Source: Seongchinamella unica
GTDB taxonomy: Bacteria; Pseudomonadota; Gammaproteobacteria; Pseudomonadales; Halieaceae
NCBI RefSeq assembly: GCF_004354085.1
Contig: NZ_SMSE01000001.1
Location: 1,293,724-1,357,723, forward strand
Direction: 5' to 3'
Length of the DNA: 64,000 nucleotides
A program made the position numbers and the translations under genes. The notes under the pieces are model-generated. The model was not told the DNA's origin and did not search any database. It saw only the letters and a program-made list of their open reading frames with translations. Positions 41,433-50,911 of this stretch are shown here, piece after piece; the stretch's first letter is position 1, and each line of letters starts with the position of its first letter.

Positions 41433-41909
41433 ATGGCTCGCTGGAAACGCAAGGAAATCGAAAAGGCCTTCGACAAGTTCCAGGCCGCCGCGCTCAAGGG
41501 CGCACAAACCAGTGACTGGAGCGACTGGTCCAACTGTTTCACCGAGGATGCCACCTACTTTGAACATAATTACGGGCGCTACTGGGGACGACAGCGTATT
41601 CACGACTGGATAACCGACACCATGAACCAGTGGCCCGCCAGCAGTATGACGGCATTCCCGGTGCGCTGGTACAGCATCGATGTAGAAAAAGGCTGGGTGT
41701 TTGCGGAAGTCATGAACCGCATGGAAGACCTGGGCGACGGTAAAATCTACGAGGAGCCCAATATCACTATTCTCCACTACGCCGGGAACGGGCTGTTCAA
41801 ATACGAGGAGGATGCCTACAACCCGCACAATATGGGTGTCATGATCGGCCAGTGGCTGGCCGCCCGGGAGGCCCTGGAAAAGACGGCCGACAAAGCCAGC
41901 GGGGACTGA
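41433..41909 (+). CDS. SnoaL/NTF2-like domain protein
   Basis: 158 residues with the cone-shaped NTF2-like pattern: an N-terminal helix (RKEIEKAFDKFQAAALKG), WSNCFTEDATYFEHNYGRYWG, IHDWITDTM, and later strands (WVFAEVMNRMEDLGDGKIYEE). Members include polyketide cyclases, isomerases and ring-hydroxylating dioxygenase beta-like proteins. AAGGAG precedes the ATG at about seven bases. Together with the thioesterase in front and the acyl-CoA dehydrogenase behind, a role in lipid or terpenoid/steroid metabolism is plausible but unproven. Confidence 0.82.
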   Translation: MARWKRKEIEKAFDKFQAAALKGAQTSDWSDWSNCFTEDATYFEHNYGRYWGRQRIHDWITDTMNQWPASSMTAFPVRWYSIDVEKGWVFAEVMNRMEDLGDGKIYEEPNITILHYAGNGLFKYEEDAYNPHNMGVMIGQWLAAREALEKTADKASGD

Positions 41910-42223
41910 GCCCAAGGGCTCAACACCCAGCGCAAGATCGTGCTGCGTTTCGACAGGCGAGTCCGGCGCTGGGTTATCCCGGAGGGGTGTTAAAGTGCGA
42001 ACGTCCCTGTTCGCTGGCGTGCAACCTTGCACAAACCGAAGTATTTCAAAAACCGCGCTCACAATCGATTACGGCGGATTACCGCTGTTGGTGACATCGA
42101 TCGATCAAGTGTTGCCCAGACTGCGGCTGGTCAAGCAGTTAAGTGACGCTTGAATATTAAATGGTTATACTCAAAAATTCTGCCACACCGCCGCAGCGCG
42201 TTATACAGGAGCCAACCGCCGCC
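41910..42223. other. 314-base non-coding gap before the plus-strand acyl-CoA dehydrogenase
   Basis: No credible gene. Contains an interrupted inverted repeat (ACCCAGCGC near 41925-41933 and GCGCTGGGT at 41966-41974, 32-base loop) of unknown meaning, and at its right end a promoter (42143-42171). GC is lower toward the right. Confidence 0.6.
42143..42171 (+). promoter_or_regulatory. Sigma-70 promoter for the plus-strand acyl-CoA dehydrogenase
   Basis: GTGACG (-35, four of six), a 17-base spacer and TATACT (-10, five of six). It lies 53 bases before ATG 42224. The spacing is optimal. Confidence 0.5.
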
Positions 42224-43372
42224 ATGCAGTTCACCGACCAGCACAACGAAATTCGTCGCACCGTCTCCCAGTTTGTCGAAAAGGAAATCAACCCGAACGT
42301 GGAAGAGTGGGAAGAGGCAGGTATTTTCCCGGCCCATGAGGTATTCAAGAAGGCCGGTGAACTGGGCCTGCTGGGCATCCACAAGCCCGAGGAATACGGT
42401 GGCCTGGGCCTGGACTACAGTTATGCCATGGTCGCTCAGGAGGAATGGGGGGCAGCCAACCACGGCTCAGTACCGCTGGCCATCGCGGTGCAGACAGACA
42501 TGGCTACACCCGCCCTGGCGCGCTTTGGCAGCGACGAACTGAAGCGGGAGTTCCTTACTCCCGCCATCGCCGGGGAAATGGTAACCGCTATCGGCGTCAG
42601 TGAACCCCACGCCGGCTCGGATGTAGCCGCGATAAAAACCACCGCCCGCAAGCGCGGTGGCGACTACGTGATCAATGGCACCAAAATGTGGATTACCAAT
42701 TCCACCCAGGCGGACTACATTTGCCTGCTGGCCAATACCTCCGATGACCAGAAGCACCAGAACAAGTCACTGATCATTGTCCCTACCAGTACGCCCGGGT
42801 TTTCAACGTCACCGCGGCTTAACAAGCTGGGTATGCGCGCTTCGGATACCGCACAGTTGTTTTTTGACGATGTCGTCGTGCCCCAGCGTTACCTTATCGG
42901 AGAGGAAGGCATGGGTTTCACCTACCAGATGATGCAGTTCCAGGAGGAGCGATTGGCGGGTGCGGCAATCACCATCAAGGGCCTGGAGAACTGTATTCGC
43001 GACACCGTGGAATACACCAGCCAACGAGAGGCTTTTGGCAAGCCACTGCTGGATAACCAGATCATCAACATGAAGCTTGCGGAAATGCAGATGGAAGTAG
43101 AGTCCCTGCGAGCAATGATTTACCGCGCCTGTGAAATGTACATCAACGGTGAAGATCCCACCTTACTGGCCTCCTATTCCAAATTGAAAGCCGGCAAACT
43201 CAGTAACAGCATCCCCACCGAGTGCCTGCAGTTCTGGGGTGGTATGGGCTATATGTGGGACAATCCTGTGGGCCGGGCCATGCGCGATATGCGCCTGACC
43301 TCCATCGGCGGCGGCGCCGATGAAGTCATGCTGGGCATTATCGGCAAGCGCATGGGATTAATGGCCCGCTGA
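42224..43372 (+). CDS. Acyl-CoA dehydrogenase (IVD/LCAD-type active site)
   Basis: 382 residues. FAD-dependent dehydrogenase with VSEPHAGSDVAAIKTTA and MWITNSTQADYICLL in the middle domain and the C-terminal RDMRLTSIGGGADEVMLGII. The general-base Glu of medium-chain enzymes is replaced by Gly in IGGGADE, while Glu242 in QEERLA occupies the helix-G position used by isovaleryl- and long-chain acyl-CoA dehydrogenases. AGGAG lies 13 bases before ATG 42224. It converges with the second acyl-CoA dehydrogenase gene, with its terminator spanning its stop codon. Substrate not known; a branched acyl-CoA is plausible. Confidence 0.9.
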   Translation: MQFTDQHNEIRRTVSQFVEKEINPNVEEWEEAGIFPAHEVFKKAGELGLLGIHKPEEYGGLGLDYSYAMVAQEEWGAANHGSVPLAIAVQTDMATPALARFGSDELKREFLTPAIAGEMVTAIGVSEPHAGSDVAAIKTTARKRGGDYVINGTKMWITNSTQADYICLLANTSDDQKHQNKSLIIVPTSTPGFSTSPRLNKLGMRASDTAQLFFDDVVVPQRYLIGEEGMGFTYQMMQFQEERLAGAAITIKGLENCIRDTVEYTSQREAFGKPLLDNQIINMKLAEMQMEVESLRAMIYRACEMYINGEDPTLLASYSKLKAGKLSNSIPTECLQFWGGMGYMWDNPVGRAMRDMRLTSIGGGADEVMLGIIGKRMGLMAR

Positions 43373-43385
43373 GCGGGCGCGTTTT
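43364..43385 (+). terminator. Terminator hairpin including the acyl-CoA dehydrogenase stop codon
   Basis: GCCCGC (43364-43369), loop TGA which is the stop codon, GCGGGC (43373-43378), then GCGTTTT. A tight 6-bp GC stem with a short T run. It ends transcription immediately after translation. Confidence 0.5.
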
Positions 43386-43403
43386 CCAGCGGCGCCGGTC
43401 CCC

Positions 43404-44546
43404 TTAAAGACCCATCTGGCGCACCGCCAGGTCACGCATGATTTCCTCGGAACCACCGCCGATTGCGAACACCTTTACCTCCCGATAAATCCGTTCCACC
43501 GGATTACCGCGCAGGTAAGCGGCACCTCCGAAAATCTGCATGGCTTCCGATGCGACAAACTCAAGGGCTTTGGTGGCGGCGAACTTGCCCTTGCAGATTT
43601 CCGCTACCGGCATATGGCCTTCGTTGATCTGCCAGCAGATCATGGTGCCGTAGGATTCGATCTGGTCGATCCTGGCGGACATCTCGGCAATCTTGTGGCG
43701 AATGACCTGGTGCTTGATCAGCGGTTTGCCAAAGGTCTCGCGCTCCTTCGCCCAGGCAATGGATTCCTCCAGGCAGGTCTTCATCATGCCCAGGGCACCG
43801 GCAATCATGGACAGGCGTTCGTAATTGAAATTCTGCATGATGGCGATAAACCCGTGGTTTTCTTCGCCCATCAGGTTTGCAGCAGGTACCCGGCAGTTAT
43901 CAAAATACAGGGTGGCCTGGTCGGAAGCCCACCAACCCATTTTTCGATCCAGCGGTGTGCGGCTGAATCCCGGTGTGTCGGCGTCAACAAAAAACAGGGA
44001 AATACCCACCAGGCCTTCGCCACCGGTGCGAGCGCCGACAACAAAGTAGTCGCCCTTCATACCGCCGGTAATAAACGTCTTGACGCCGTTGATGACCCAC
44101 TCGTCACCCTCCCGCACTGCCGTCGTCTGCATATTGGCAACGTCAGAGCCCCCACCGGGTTCTGTAATTGCCAGGCATGAGCCCTTGCGGCCGAGCACGA
44201 TATCCTCCAGGCAACGTTCGCGAATTTCCTCGTTGGCCAGGTGTTCAATGGGACCGATGGAAATACTGCGTCCCCCTACTCCTGCCCATACCCCGGTACC
44301 GCCCGCCTTTGCCATTTCCTCTGCGGCTGCAAATCGCATAAAGGCGTCATCAAACCCCAGACCACCGTGTGCCTCGGATACGCCAAAGCCGAAGTAGCCC
44401 ATACTTCCCAGCTCTTCGTGCAGTCGCCAGGGAAAGTCTGCGGCCTCATCCCATTCATCGATATTGGGCTTTATTTCAGTTTCAACATAGCGTTTGACGG
44501 TTTCCCGAAACGCCCGGCGCTCTTCGGTCTCGAACGGGTTTTGCAC
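43404..44546 (-). CDS. Acyl-CoA dehydrogenase, AtuD-like
   Basis: 380 residues from GTG 44546, with GAGGG nine bases upstream. FAD-binding TEPGGGSDVANMQTTA and VINGVKTFITGG are present. The base Glu is Glu243 (NYERLSMIAGALG), the isovaleryl-CoA dehydrogenase position; the medium-chain position is Gly (FAIGGGSEEI). As the last gene of the operon with the AtuA-like protein, carboxylase and hydratase, it fits the role of citronellyl-CoA dehydrogenase (AtuD) or another 3-methyl-branched acyl-CoA. It lies 15 bases after the biotin carboxylase gene. Confidence 0.9.
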   Translation of the reverse strand: MQNPFETEERRAFRETVKRYVETEIKPNIDEWDEAADFPWRLHEELGSMGYFGFGVSEAHGGLGFDDAFMRFAAAEEMAKAGGTGVWAGVGGRSISIGPIEHLANEEIRERCLEDIVLGRKGSCLAITEPGGGSDVANMQTTAVREGDEWVINGVKTFITGGMKGDYFVVGARTGGEGLVGISLFFVDADTPGFSRTPLDRKMGWWASDQATLYFDNCRVPAANLMGEENHGFIAIMQNFNYERLSMIAGALGMMKTCLEESIAWAKERETFGKPLIKHQVIRHKIAEMSARIDQIESYGTMICWQINEGHMPVAEICKGKFAATKALEFVASEAMQIFGGAAYLRGNPVERIYREVKVFAIGGGSEEIMRDLAVRQMGL

Positions 44547-44561
44547 GATTTGTTCCCTCTG

Positions 44562-46553
44562 TTATTCCTGTTCGCTGATTTCCAGTACCAGGGCGCCGGA
44601 AGCCAGCTGCTGTCCGGCGCTTGCCTGCACATGGGTGACAATGCCCGTCACCGGCGTGGATAGCCGGTGTTCCATTTTCATGGCCTCTATCACGGCCACG
44701 TCCTGGCCGGCCTTCACCCTGTCCCCAACGCCAACAAACACCTCCATGAGATTACCGTGCATGGGCGCAACAATGGTGCCGCTACCGCCAGCGCTGTCGG
44801 CGCCACCGGTGAAAGCCAGTTGGTTGCTAAGGTTGGCCAGTTCTCCACGAAGCTGCACGCTCACCTGGCCGTAACCGGGATAGGCGTATCGAACATCAAG
44901 TTGCACCTGGTCAATACACACACGGGCCTCGTTTTGCTGCGCGGCGATCCACTGCAGGTTGATTATTCGCTCATCGATCGTGACGCAGTACCGGTCTGGC
45001 GACAATTCTTCGAGGTACACATCCACCGGGTTCTCCTGGTCGCCAAAGCGGTAGTGGTTGCGCATGGCCCGGGTACCCTTGAAGCCACTCATGGCCGGCA
45101 GGCAAGCGGGCACTGTCAGCGCAGCCTGATCAATGGATGAGCGGTACAACAGACAGGCGCCTACGGCCATCTGTTCGACCGCCGCCGTGGCCGGTTCCCC
45201 AAAGCTGTCGGGGTAGTTTTCGGCGATAAACGCTGTCGTTGCCTCTCCATTGATAAACGCCTCTTTACCCAGCACATCGATCAGGAAGGCCCGGTTGCTG
45301 GGTACTCCCAATAAACTGGTCTTCTGCAACGCCCGCAGCAGCCGGCGCCGGGCAATGTCCCTGTCCTCACCCCAGGCAATAATCTTGGCCACCATGGGGT
45401 CGTAGAAAGGCGATATTTCCTGGCCCTGCAATAAGCCGTGATCCACCCGGATACCCTCGCCAGCCGGCGGGTCCCAGAGGTGGGCAGTGCCGGTCGCCGG
45501 CAGAAAATCATTGGCAGGGTCTTCGGCATAGAGCCGCACCTCAATAGCATGACCGTGGAGTTTTACCTCTTCCTGGGTGAGGGGCAGTGAGTATCCCTGT
45601 GCAACCTTGAACTGCAGGGCGACAAGGTCCTGACCTGTGATCATCTCGGTAACCGGGTGCTCCACCTGCAGGCGGGTGTTCATTTCCAGAAAATAGAAAT
45701 CGCCACCGGCATCCAGCAGGAATTCCACCGTACCCGCACCGACATAGTTAATACTTTCAGCGGCATTCACCGCCGCCTGACCCATAGCCTCGCGTAGCTG
45801 GGGTGTCATCACCGGACAGGGAGCCTCCTCAACCACTTTCTGGTGACGGCGCTGCACGGAGCAATCCCGCTCTCCAAAATGGATGACATTGCCCTGACTG
45901 TCGCCAAACACCTGGATTTCAACGTGGCGCGGCTGGATCAGGGCCTTCTCGAGAATCAATTCACCAGAACCGAAGGCATTTTCCGCCTCTGACCGGGCGG
46001 ACGCGATGGCCACCGGCATCTCGTCCAGCGATTGCACCAGGCGCATACCGCGACCACCACCGCCCGCCGCTGCTTTCACCATAATCGGCACACCGAGGTT
46101 TTCGGCGGCCGCCAGCAGGGCAGCGTCAGACTGGTCCGAACCCTGGTACCCGGGAATACAGGGCACCTCTGCCGCCAGCATGCGGCGCTTTGACGCTGCC
46201 TTGTTACCCATGATCTCGATGGCCTCGGGACCCGGACCGATAAAGACGATACCGGCATCAACACAGGCCTGGGAAAAGGCGGCATTTTCCGCAAGAAAGC
46301 CGTAACCCGGGTGAATGGCCTGGGCACCAGTGCTGGCAGCCGCGGCGAGAATCCTGTCCATATCCAGGTAGGATTCACCGACCGGCGCGGGGCCGATCAG
46401 CACCGCTTCATCAGCCAACTTCACATGCGGCGCCTGGGAATCCGCCTCGGAATAAACCGCGATGGCCCGATAGCCCTGCTGTTGCGCACCGCGAATGACC
46501 CGCACCGCAATCTCACCGCGGTTTGCCACCAGAATACTGTCGAACTGTCTCAT
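44562..46553 (-). CDS. Acyl-CoA carboxylase alpha subunit (biotin carboxylase + biotin carrier)
   Basis: 663 residues, the size of methylcrotonyl-CoA and geranyl-CoA carboxylase alpha subunits (LiuD/AtuF). Biotin carboxylase domain: ILVANRGEIAVRVIR, ATP-grasp loop AAAGGGGRGMRLV, EMNTRLQVEHPVTEM. The C-terminal biotinyl domain has the biotin Lys626 in IEAMKMEH. The ATG at 46553 overlaps the TGA of the hydratase gene (TGATG), so translation is coupled; a TTG one codon earlier is less likely. Which acyl-CoA is carboxylated is set by the beta subunit encoded two genes upstream. Confidence 0.95.
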   Translation of the reverse strand: MRQFDSILVANRGEIAVRVIRGAQQQGYRAIAVYSEADSQAPHVKLADEAVLIGPAPVGESYLDMDRILAAAASTGAQAIHPGYGFLAENAAFSQACVDAGIVFIGPGPEAIEIMGNKAASKRRMLAAEVPCIPGYQGSDQSDAALLAAAENLGVPIMVKAAAGGGGRGMRLVQSLDEMPVAIASARSEAENAFGSGELILEKALIQPRHVEIQVFGDSQGNVIHFGERDCSVQRRHQKVVEEAPCPVMTPQLREAMGQAAVNAAESINYVGAGTVEFLLDAGGDFYFLEMNTRLQVEHPVTEMITGQDLVALQFKVAQGYSLPLTQEEVKLHGHAIEVRLYAEDPANDFLPATGTAHLWDPPAGEGIRVDHGLLQGQEISPFYDPMVAKIIAWGEDRDIARRRLLRALQKTSLLGVPSNRAFLIDVLGKEAFINGEATTAFIAENYPDSFGEPATAAVEQMAVGACLLYRSSIDQAALTVPACLPAMSGFKGTRAMRNHYRFGDQENPVDVYLEELSPDRYCVTIDERIINLQWIAAQQNEARVCIDQVQLDVRYAYPGYGQVSVQLRGELANLSNQLAFTGGADSAGGSGTIVAPMHGNLMEVFVGVGDRVKAGQDVAVIEAMKMEHRLSTPVTGIVTHVQASAGQQLASGALVLEISEQE

Positions 46554-47362
46554 CAAGCGTTCCCTGTGTTATTCCATGCGGGCCTGCGCTTCTCGGCAAA
46601 CGCCGCCAGTCCCTCTCGGGCCTCCTCCGCCAACAGGCAGTCAGCAAACTGCTCAGCGGCAAACTGCACCAGTTCATCACCATCAAGCTGGGTAGCAGCA
46701 TTGATAATCTGCTTGGTGGCGGCAATGGCACCGGGAGCACCCGCGCGGGCTTCCTGCAATAGTTGAGCCGCCCTGACCTCCAGGGCCTCGGCGTCCTCCT
46801 CCACGAAATGAACCAGTCCCAGCCGCCCTGCTTCCTCACCGTTGAACCTTGCGGCAGTCAACATGATGCGGCGCGCCTGCGACTGGCCAATGCGCCCGAT
46901 GATGACAGGAGCAATTTGTGCCGGCGGAATACCCAGGGTGACTTCAGTCAGGGCAAAACGGGCGTCCCGGGTGGTCATAGTGACATCCGCCAGGCAGGCG
47001 AGGCCAAGCCCACCCGCCATGGCGGCGCCCTCTATCATCACCAGGAACAACTGGGGCATGGCCTGTATGGCCTTCATCAGTCGACCGAAATCGGCATTGA
47101 AGCGGACAATCTCATCCCTGTCGGCGTCATTCTGGAAGACGGTCTTGAACATTTTCAGATCACCGCCTGCGCAGAAAATACCGCCCTTGCCGCGCAGGAT
47201 GACAAAGCGGATGTCTTTTTCCCCGGCTAGCGCTTCCAGCACCCGGGCCAGGTCATCGGCTACCGGCGTTGACAGCGCGTTGCGCACATCGGGACGGTTA
47301 AACCAGATGGTGAGGGTATCTTCCTGTTGTTCCAGCAATAGGTGTTCTACATCAGGTAGCAT
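46553..47362 (-). CDS. Enoyl-CoA hydratase, methylglutaconyl/isohexenylglutaconyl type
   Basis: 269 residues from ATG 47362, with GGAG about ten bases upstream; the frame is open further but that stretch antisenses the carboxylase gene. Crotonase fold with the oxyanion loop CAGGDLKMF. As in LiuC/AtuE-type hydratases, one of the two catalytic Glu positions is Gly (AGGLGLAC) while the other remains in FALTEVTLGIPPAQIAPVI. It would hydrate a glutaconyl-type product of the carboxylase. Coupled to the biotin carboxylase gene behind and 32 bases after the carboxyltransferase gene. Confidence 0.92.
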   Translation of the reverse strand: MLPDVEHLLLEQQEDTLTIWFNRPDVRNALSTPVADDLARVLEALAGEKDIRFVILRGKGGIFCAGGDLKMFKTVFQNDADRDEIVRFNADFGRLMKAIQAMPQLFLVMIEGAAMAGGLGLACLADVTMTTRDARFALTEVTLGIPPAQIAPVIIGRIGQSQARRIMLTAARFNGEEAGRLGLVHFVEEDAEALEVRAAQLLQEARAGAPGAIAATKQIINAATQLDGDELVQFAAEQFADCLLAEEAREGLAAFAEKRRPAWNNTGNA

Positions 47363-47394
47363 GGATATCTCCAGATTCTCGGTAACCAATGCCG

Positions 47395-49017
47395 TTACAT
47401 GCGGCCAACGCCGAAGGTATTGGGGTGGGTGGTGCGGTTGCGGGCTTCCCAACAGGTCTGCAACACGAAGCCAAGTACCTTGCGGGTGTCGCGGGGATCG
47501 ATAATGCCGTCGTCCAGCATTCTCCCCGAGGTGTAGAAGGCATCGGACTGCTTGTTGAAATGGGCGATAATTTTCGCTTCCTGCGCTTCGATCATTTCCG
47601 GCGGCACTTCGATACCCTTGCGCCTGGCGCCGGCGAGCATCACTTCGGACATGGTCCTGGCGGCAGACTCGCCGCCCATGACGCCGATATTGATATTGGG
47701 CCAGCTGAACAGGAAATCGGGGTCGTACCCCTGGCCGCACATGCCATAGTTGCCGGCGCCAAAACTGGCACCGATCATAAAGGTAATGCGTGGAACCCGG
47801 GCATTGGTTACCGCCTGGATCATCTTGGCGCCGTGCTTGATCATCCCCCCCTGCTCGAATTGGGTACCCACCATGTAGCCGGTAATATTCTGCAGGAAAA
47901 CCAGGGGGATATCCGACTGGTCGCACAGCTGGATGAACTGGGCACACTTGGTGGCACCGGAATTGTCGATGGGACCATTGTTACCGATGATGCCTACCGG
48001 CATGCCGTATACCCTGGCCTGCATGCAGACGGTGGCGGCACCATACCCGGGTTTGAAGTCGAGTATGTCTGAACCGTCGACGATACGGGCAACCACCTCG
48101 CGGACATCGTACGGCTGACGATAATCGGAGGGCACTATGCCCAGCAATTCCTCGATCTCGTAAACCGGCTCGTCGAATTTCCGCGGTGGCATGTTGGGAC
48201 ACAGCCGATTCCAGTCCAGCCGTTCCATGAGCTCGCGGCAAATAGCAATGCCATGGCCATCATCTTCCGCCAGGTACTCCACCAGCCCGGACACCGTCGA
48301 GTGCATTTGGGCGCCACCGAGTTCGGCGTCATCGGCTTCCTCGCCGGTCGCCGCCTTGAGCAGAGCGGGCCCCGCCAGGTAGGCCTTGCCGTTGCCTTTC
48401 ACCCCGATAACGTAATCGCTCAACCCGGGCATATAGGCACCACCTGCCGCCGAAGCTCCGTGCAATACGACAAAGGTTGGAACGCCTGCAGCGCTGAGGC
48501 GGGCCAGCCGGGCGAACACTCCGCCCCCGTCCATCCACATCTCCACCTCGTATTCCATCAGGTTGGCTCCCGCGCTTTCCACCAGGTGCACCAGGGGAAG
48601 TTTCTTCTCTCTGGCAATCTCCAGCAACCGGTTGGCTTTTTTGGTCGAAAGCGCAGTCATGGCGCCGGCATTGATGCCGGCGTCGTCCACCATCACCATG
48701 CAGCGGGTTCCGGCAATATAGCCAATCCCGGCTATGGTACTGCAGCCGGGCACAGAGACATCCCGGTCCTCGGTGTCCACCGTGAATCCGGCCATATTCA
48801 AGAGTTCCAGGAAAGGCATGCCCGGATCCAACAGTCGCGACAATCGCTCCCTGGGTAGTATCTGGCCGCGTTTTTCAAAGCGGGGCAAACTTTTGTCAGA
48901 CAGGGTCGCGGCCCGGTCCAGGATCTCCCGCAGCGTCCCGACTGACGCCAGCATGTCCTCGCGATTCCTGCGGAATTCCCCGGAATCTGTATTTATCTTG
49001 GAAAGAAATTGCGTCAT
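47395..49017 (-). CDS. Acyl-CoA carboxylase beta subunit (carboxyltransferase), AtuC/LiuB-like
   Basis: 540 residues with the two crotonase-like halves of acyl-CoA carboxyltransferases. Features include LVHLVESAGANLMEYE, GASAAGGAYMPGLSDY, and in the second half GASFGAGNYGMCGQGYDP, GGESAARTMSEVML and the ending DDGIIDPRDTRKVLGF. The region around GGGVFARLARLSAAGVP differs from the FFNQANMS-like stretch of typical methylcrotonyl-CoA carboxylases, so specificity may differ. It follows the AtuA-like gene by 25 bases. Confidence 0.93.
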   Translation of the reverse strand: MTQFLSKINTDSGEFRRNREDMLASVGTLREILDRAATLSDKSLPRFEKRGQILPRERLSRLLDPGMPFLELLNMAGFTVDTEDRDVSVPGCSTIAGIGYIAGTRCMVMVDDAGINAGAMTALSTKKANRLLEIAREKKLPLVHLVESAGANLMEYEVEMWMDGGGVFARLARLSAAGVPTFVVLHGASAAGGAYMPGLSDYVIGVKGNGKAYLAGPALLKAATGEEADDAELGGAQMHSTVSGLVEYLAEDDGHGIAICRELMERLDWNRLCPNMPPRKFDEPVYEIEELLGIVPSDYRQPYDVREVVARIVDGSDILDFKPGYGAATVCMQARVYGMPVGIIGNNGPIDNSGATKCAQFIQLCDQSDIPLVFLQNITGYMVGTQFEQGGMIKHGAKMIQAVTNARVPRITFMIGASFGAGNYGMCGQGYDPDFLFSWPNINIGVMGGESAARTMSEVMLAGARRKGIEVPPEMIEAQEAKIIAHFNKQSDAFYTSGRMLDDGIIDPRDTRKVLGFVLQTCWEARNRTTHPNTFGVGRM

Positions 49018-49042
49018 GGGTTAATCCTCAGGCGCAGGGTTG

Positions 49043-50851
49043 TCATAGGTTGAATTGCTCCGCCAGGGAGCGGGGCACCATGATGGACTCGCTCAACAGC
49101 AATTGGGCATAGCCCTTGCCCTGTGGATCGGTGCGCAAACTGGCAACACCGCCACCCCCCAGGACATCGTGGAGAAGAAAGTTGAAGGCATGACAACCGG
49201 GCAGGTAGAAGCGTTGCACCGGCGCTGATTGCTCAGGCTCCAGGAAATGGGCAAAGTATTCGGACACTCGCCCGACGGTTAACTGGGCGGCAATGAAAGG
49301 TACAAACTCAGGGTGGCGGGCAATAATTCCGATATTCGCCTTATTGCCCTTGTCACCGCTTCTTCCAAAGGCCAGTGACTCCAGCGACACCGCTACTGCA
49401 TCGCTGCCCACCTCTTCCTCCGGGGCTTGATGGGCAACTGTTGCGTCGGGGTCATAGGCCGTTTGCACTTCATCCTGCAAGGTAGCGACCTGGCCTTCCA
49501 CATCCACGCTGATGTCCAGCTCCTCTTTGGCTACGATCATGGAGAACAGGCGCACTACGGGTGAGGGTTTGGGTCTGGCCCCGGCAAAGCCGGTGAGGCC
49601 CGGTGGTGCGGTCAGGGCCATACCCACCATTTCCTTGAGCAGGACCCCGATGCCCTTGGGACTGGGATGTTTGGCGGCAATCTTGATGTCCACTTCCCGG
49701 ACCGGTCCCACCCGACGGGCGGCACCGAACTGCGATTCGGCACCAATAATCTCAACGCAAGTCTCGGTAAAATCGGGCAGGCCAGCCTGTTCCAGGACCA
49801 TGCGGCAACGTTGGAACAGGGTCTCGGCGAATTTCTCTGCCTTGCGATCGGCATCACGCCCATACAGGGTCCAGATGTGCCCGCCGCGAAAACCATCCGC
49901 GTAGGTTGCACTCACTTTGTACCCGAGCGGCGCCCCAAGGCCCCTCGCCCCGGTGACCGAAACCCGGTCCGGGCCAGTCTGCTCCAGGGTCACGCCGCTG
50001 AAGTCGCAGGCCACATCGGGCAGAAGGTAGGCCTGGGGATTCCCTATCTCATAAAGCATCTGCTCTGCCACAGTACCGACGGTAACCGCTCCGCCGGAGC
50101 CCTCCGGCTTGGTGATAGTCACCCTGCCACTGGCCTCGATTTCAGCAAGCGGATAACCCGCCTGCGGTAACGTATCAACGACCTGTTCCCAGTCTGTGTA
50201 GTTGCCGCCGGTAGCCTGGGTCCCACACTCAAGAATGTGGCCGGCGAGGCTGGCCTGGGCCAGCTGGTCAAAATCCCCGCGCTGCCAGCCAAACGCGTGA
50301 ATACAGGCCCCCAGAGTGACTGCACTGTCCACACATCGACCAGTGATCACGATATCAGCCCCCGCATCCAGGGCAGCGGCAATCGGGAAGGCGCCGAGAT
50401 AGGCGTTAATACTGGCAACCCTGTCCGCATCGGGAAAGGGCTCTCCGTTGAACATTTCCCTGACCCCACTGGCAGCGAACTCATCGGCGCGAGCGAGCAG
50501 GTCATCACCGTTGACCACGGCGACTTTCAGCGCCAGGCCCTGCTCCCGGATTAATGTCCGTGCCGCGGCACCACAGGCCTGGGGATTGACACCGCCCGCA
50601 TTGGCGATGAGCTTCACTCCCTGCTCAGCAATCGTTGCGAGATTGGGCTTGAGCACGGCGCCGATAAAGTCGGTGGCATAACCCATACTGTCATCAGCGG
50701 CCCGGGCGCGGGCCATAATCGACATGGTTACTTCAGCCAGGTAATCGTAAACCAGGTAATCCAGTCTGCCGGTGGCCAGCAGCTGCGGAGTTGCCATTGC
50801 GGCATCCCCCCAAAAACCGGATGCACCGCCGATACAAATGCTATCTTTCAT
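49043..50851 (-). CDS. AtuA family protein (DUF1446)
   Basis: 602 residues. The N-terminal DUF1446 domain (to about 450) begins CIGGASGFWGDAAMA and contains ANAGGVNPQACG, VITGRCVDSAVTL and LGYKVSATYADGFRGG. The C-terminal AtuA-like domain carries SLESLAFGRSGDKGNKANIG. AtuA is essential for acyclic terpene use in Pseudomonas, but its reaction is not established. Start ATG 50851. First gene of the carboxylase operon and divergent from the TetR regulator across 88 bases holding a 20-base palindrome. Confidence 0.93.
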   Translation of the reverse strand: MKDSICIGGASGFWGDAAMATPQLLATGRLDYLVYDYLAEVTMSIMARARAADDSMGYATDFIGAVLKPNLATIAEQGVKLIANAGGVNPQACGAAARTLIREQGLALKVAVVNGDDLLARADEFAASGVREMFNGEPFPDADRVASINAYLGAFPIAAALDAGADIVITGRCVDSAVTLGACIHAFGWQRGDFDQLAQASLAGHILECGTQATGGNYTDWEQVVDTLPQAGYPLAEIEASGRVTITKPEGSGGAVTVGTVAEQMLYEIGNPQAYLLPDVACDFSGVTLEQTGPDRVSVTGARGLGAPLGYKVSATYADGFRGGHIWTLYGRDADRKAEKFAETLFQRCRMVLEQAGLPDFTETCVEIIGAESQFGAARRVGPVREVDIKIAAKHPSPKGIGVLLKEMVGMALTAPPGLTGFAGARPKPSPVVRLFSMIVAKEELDISVDVEGQVATLQDEVQTAYDPDATVAHQAPEEEVGSDAVAVSLESLAFGRSGDKGNKANIGIIARHPEFVPFIAAQLTVGRVSEYFAHFLEPEQSAPVQRFYLPGCHAFNFLLHDVLGGGGVASLRTDPQGKGYAQLLLSESIMVPRSLAEQFNL

Positions 50852-50911
50852 AGATACCGCCTGATTTCAGCACTGGGTCGCGTGGACCGCTGCCATTGAA
50901 AAACAATGCGA

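Noticed and set aside
41922-41975. Inverted repeat with 32-base loop
   Set aside because: Stem is short for the loop and there is no T run, so not supported as a terminator or RNA element.
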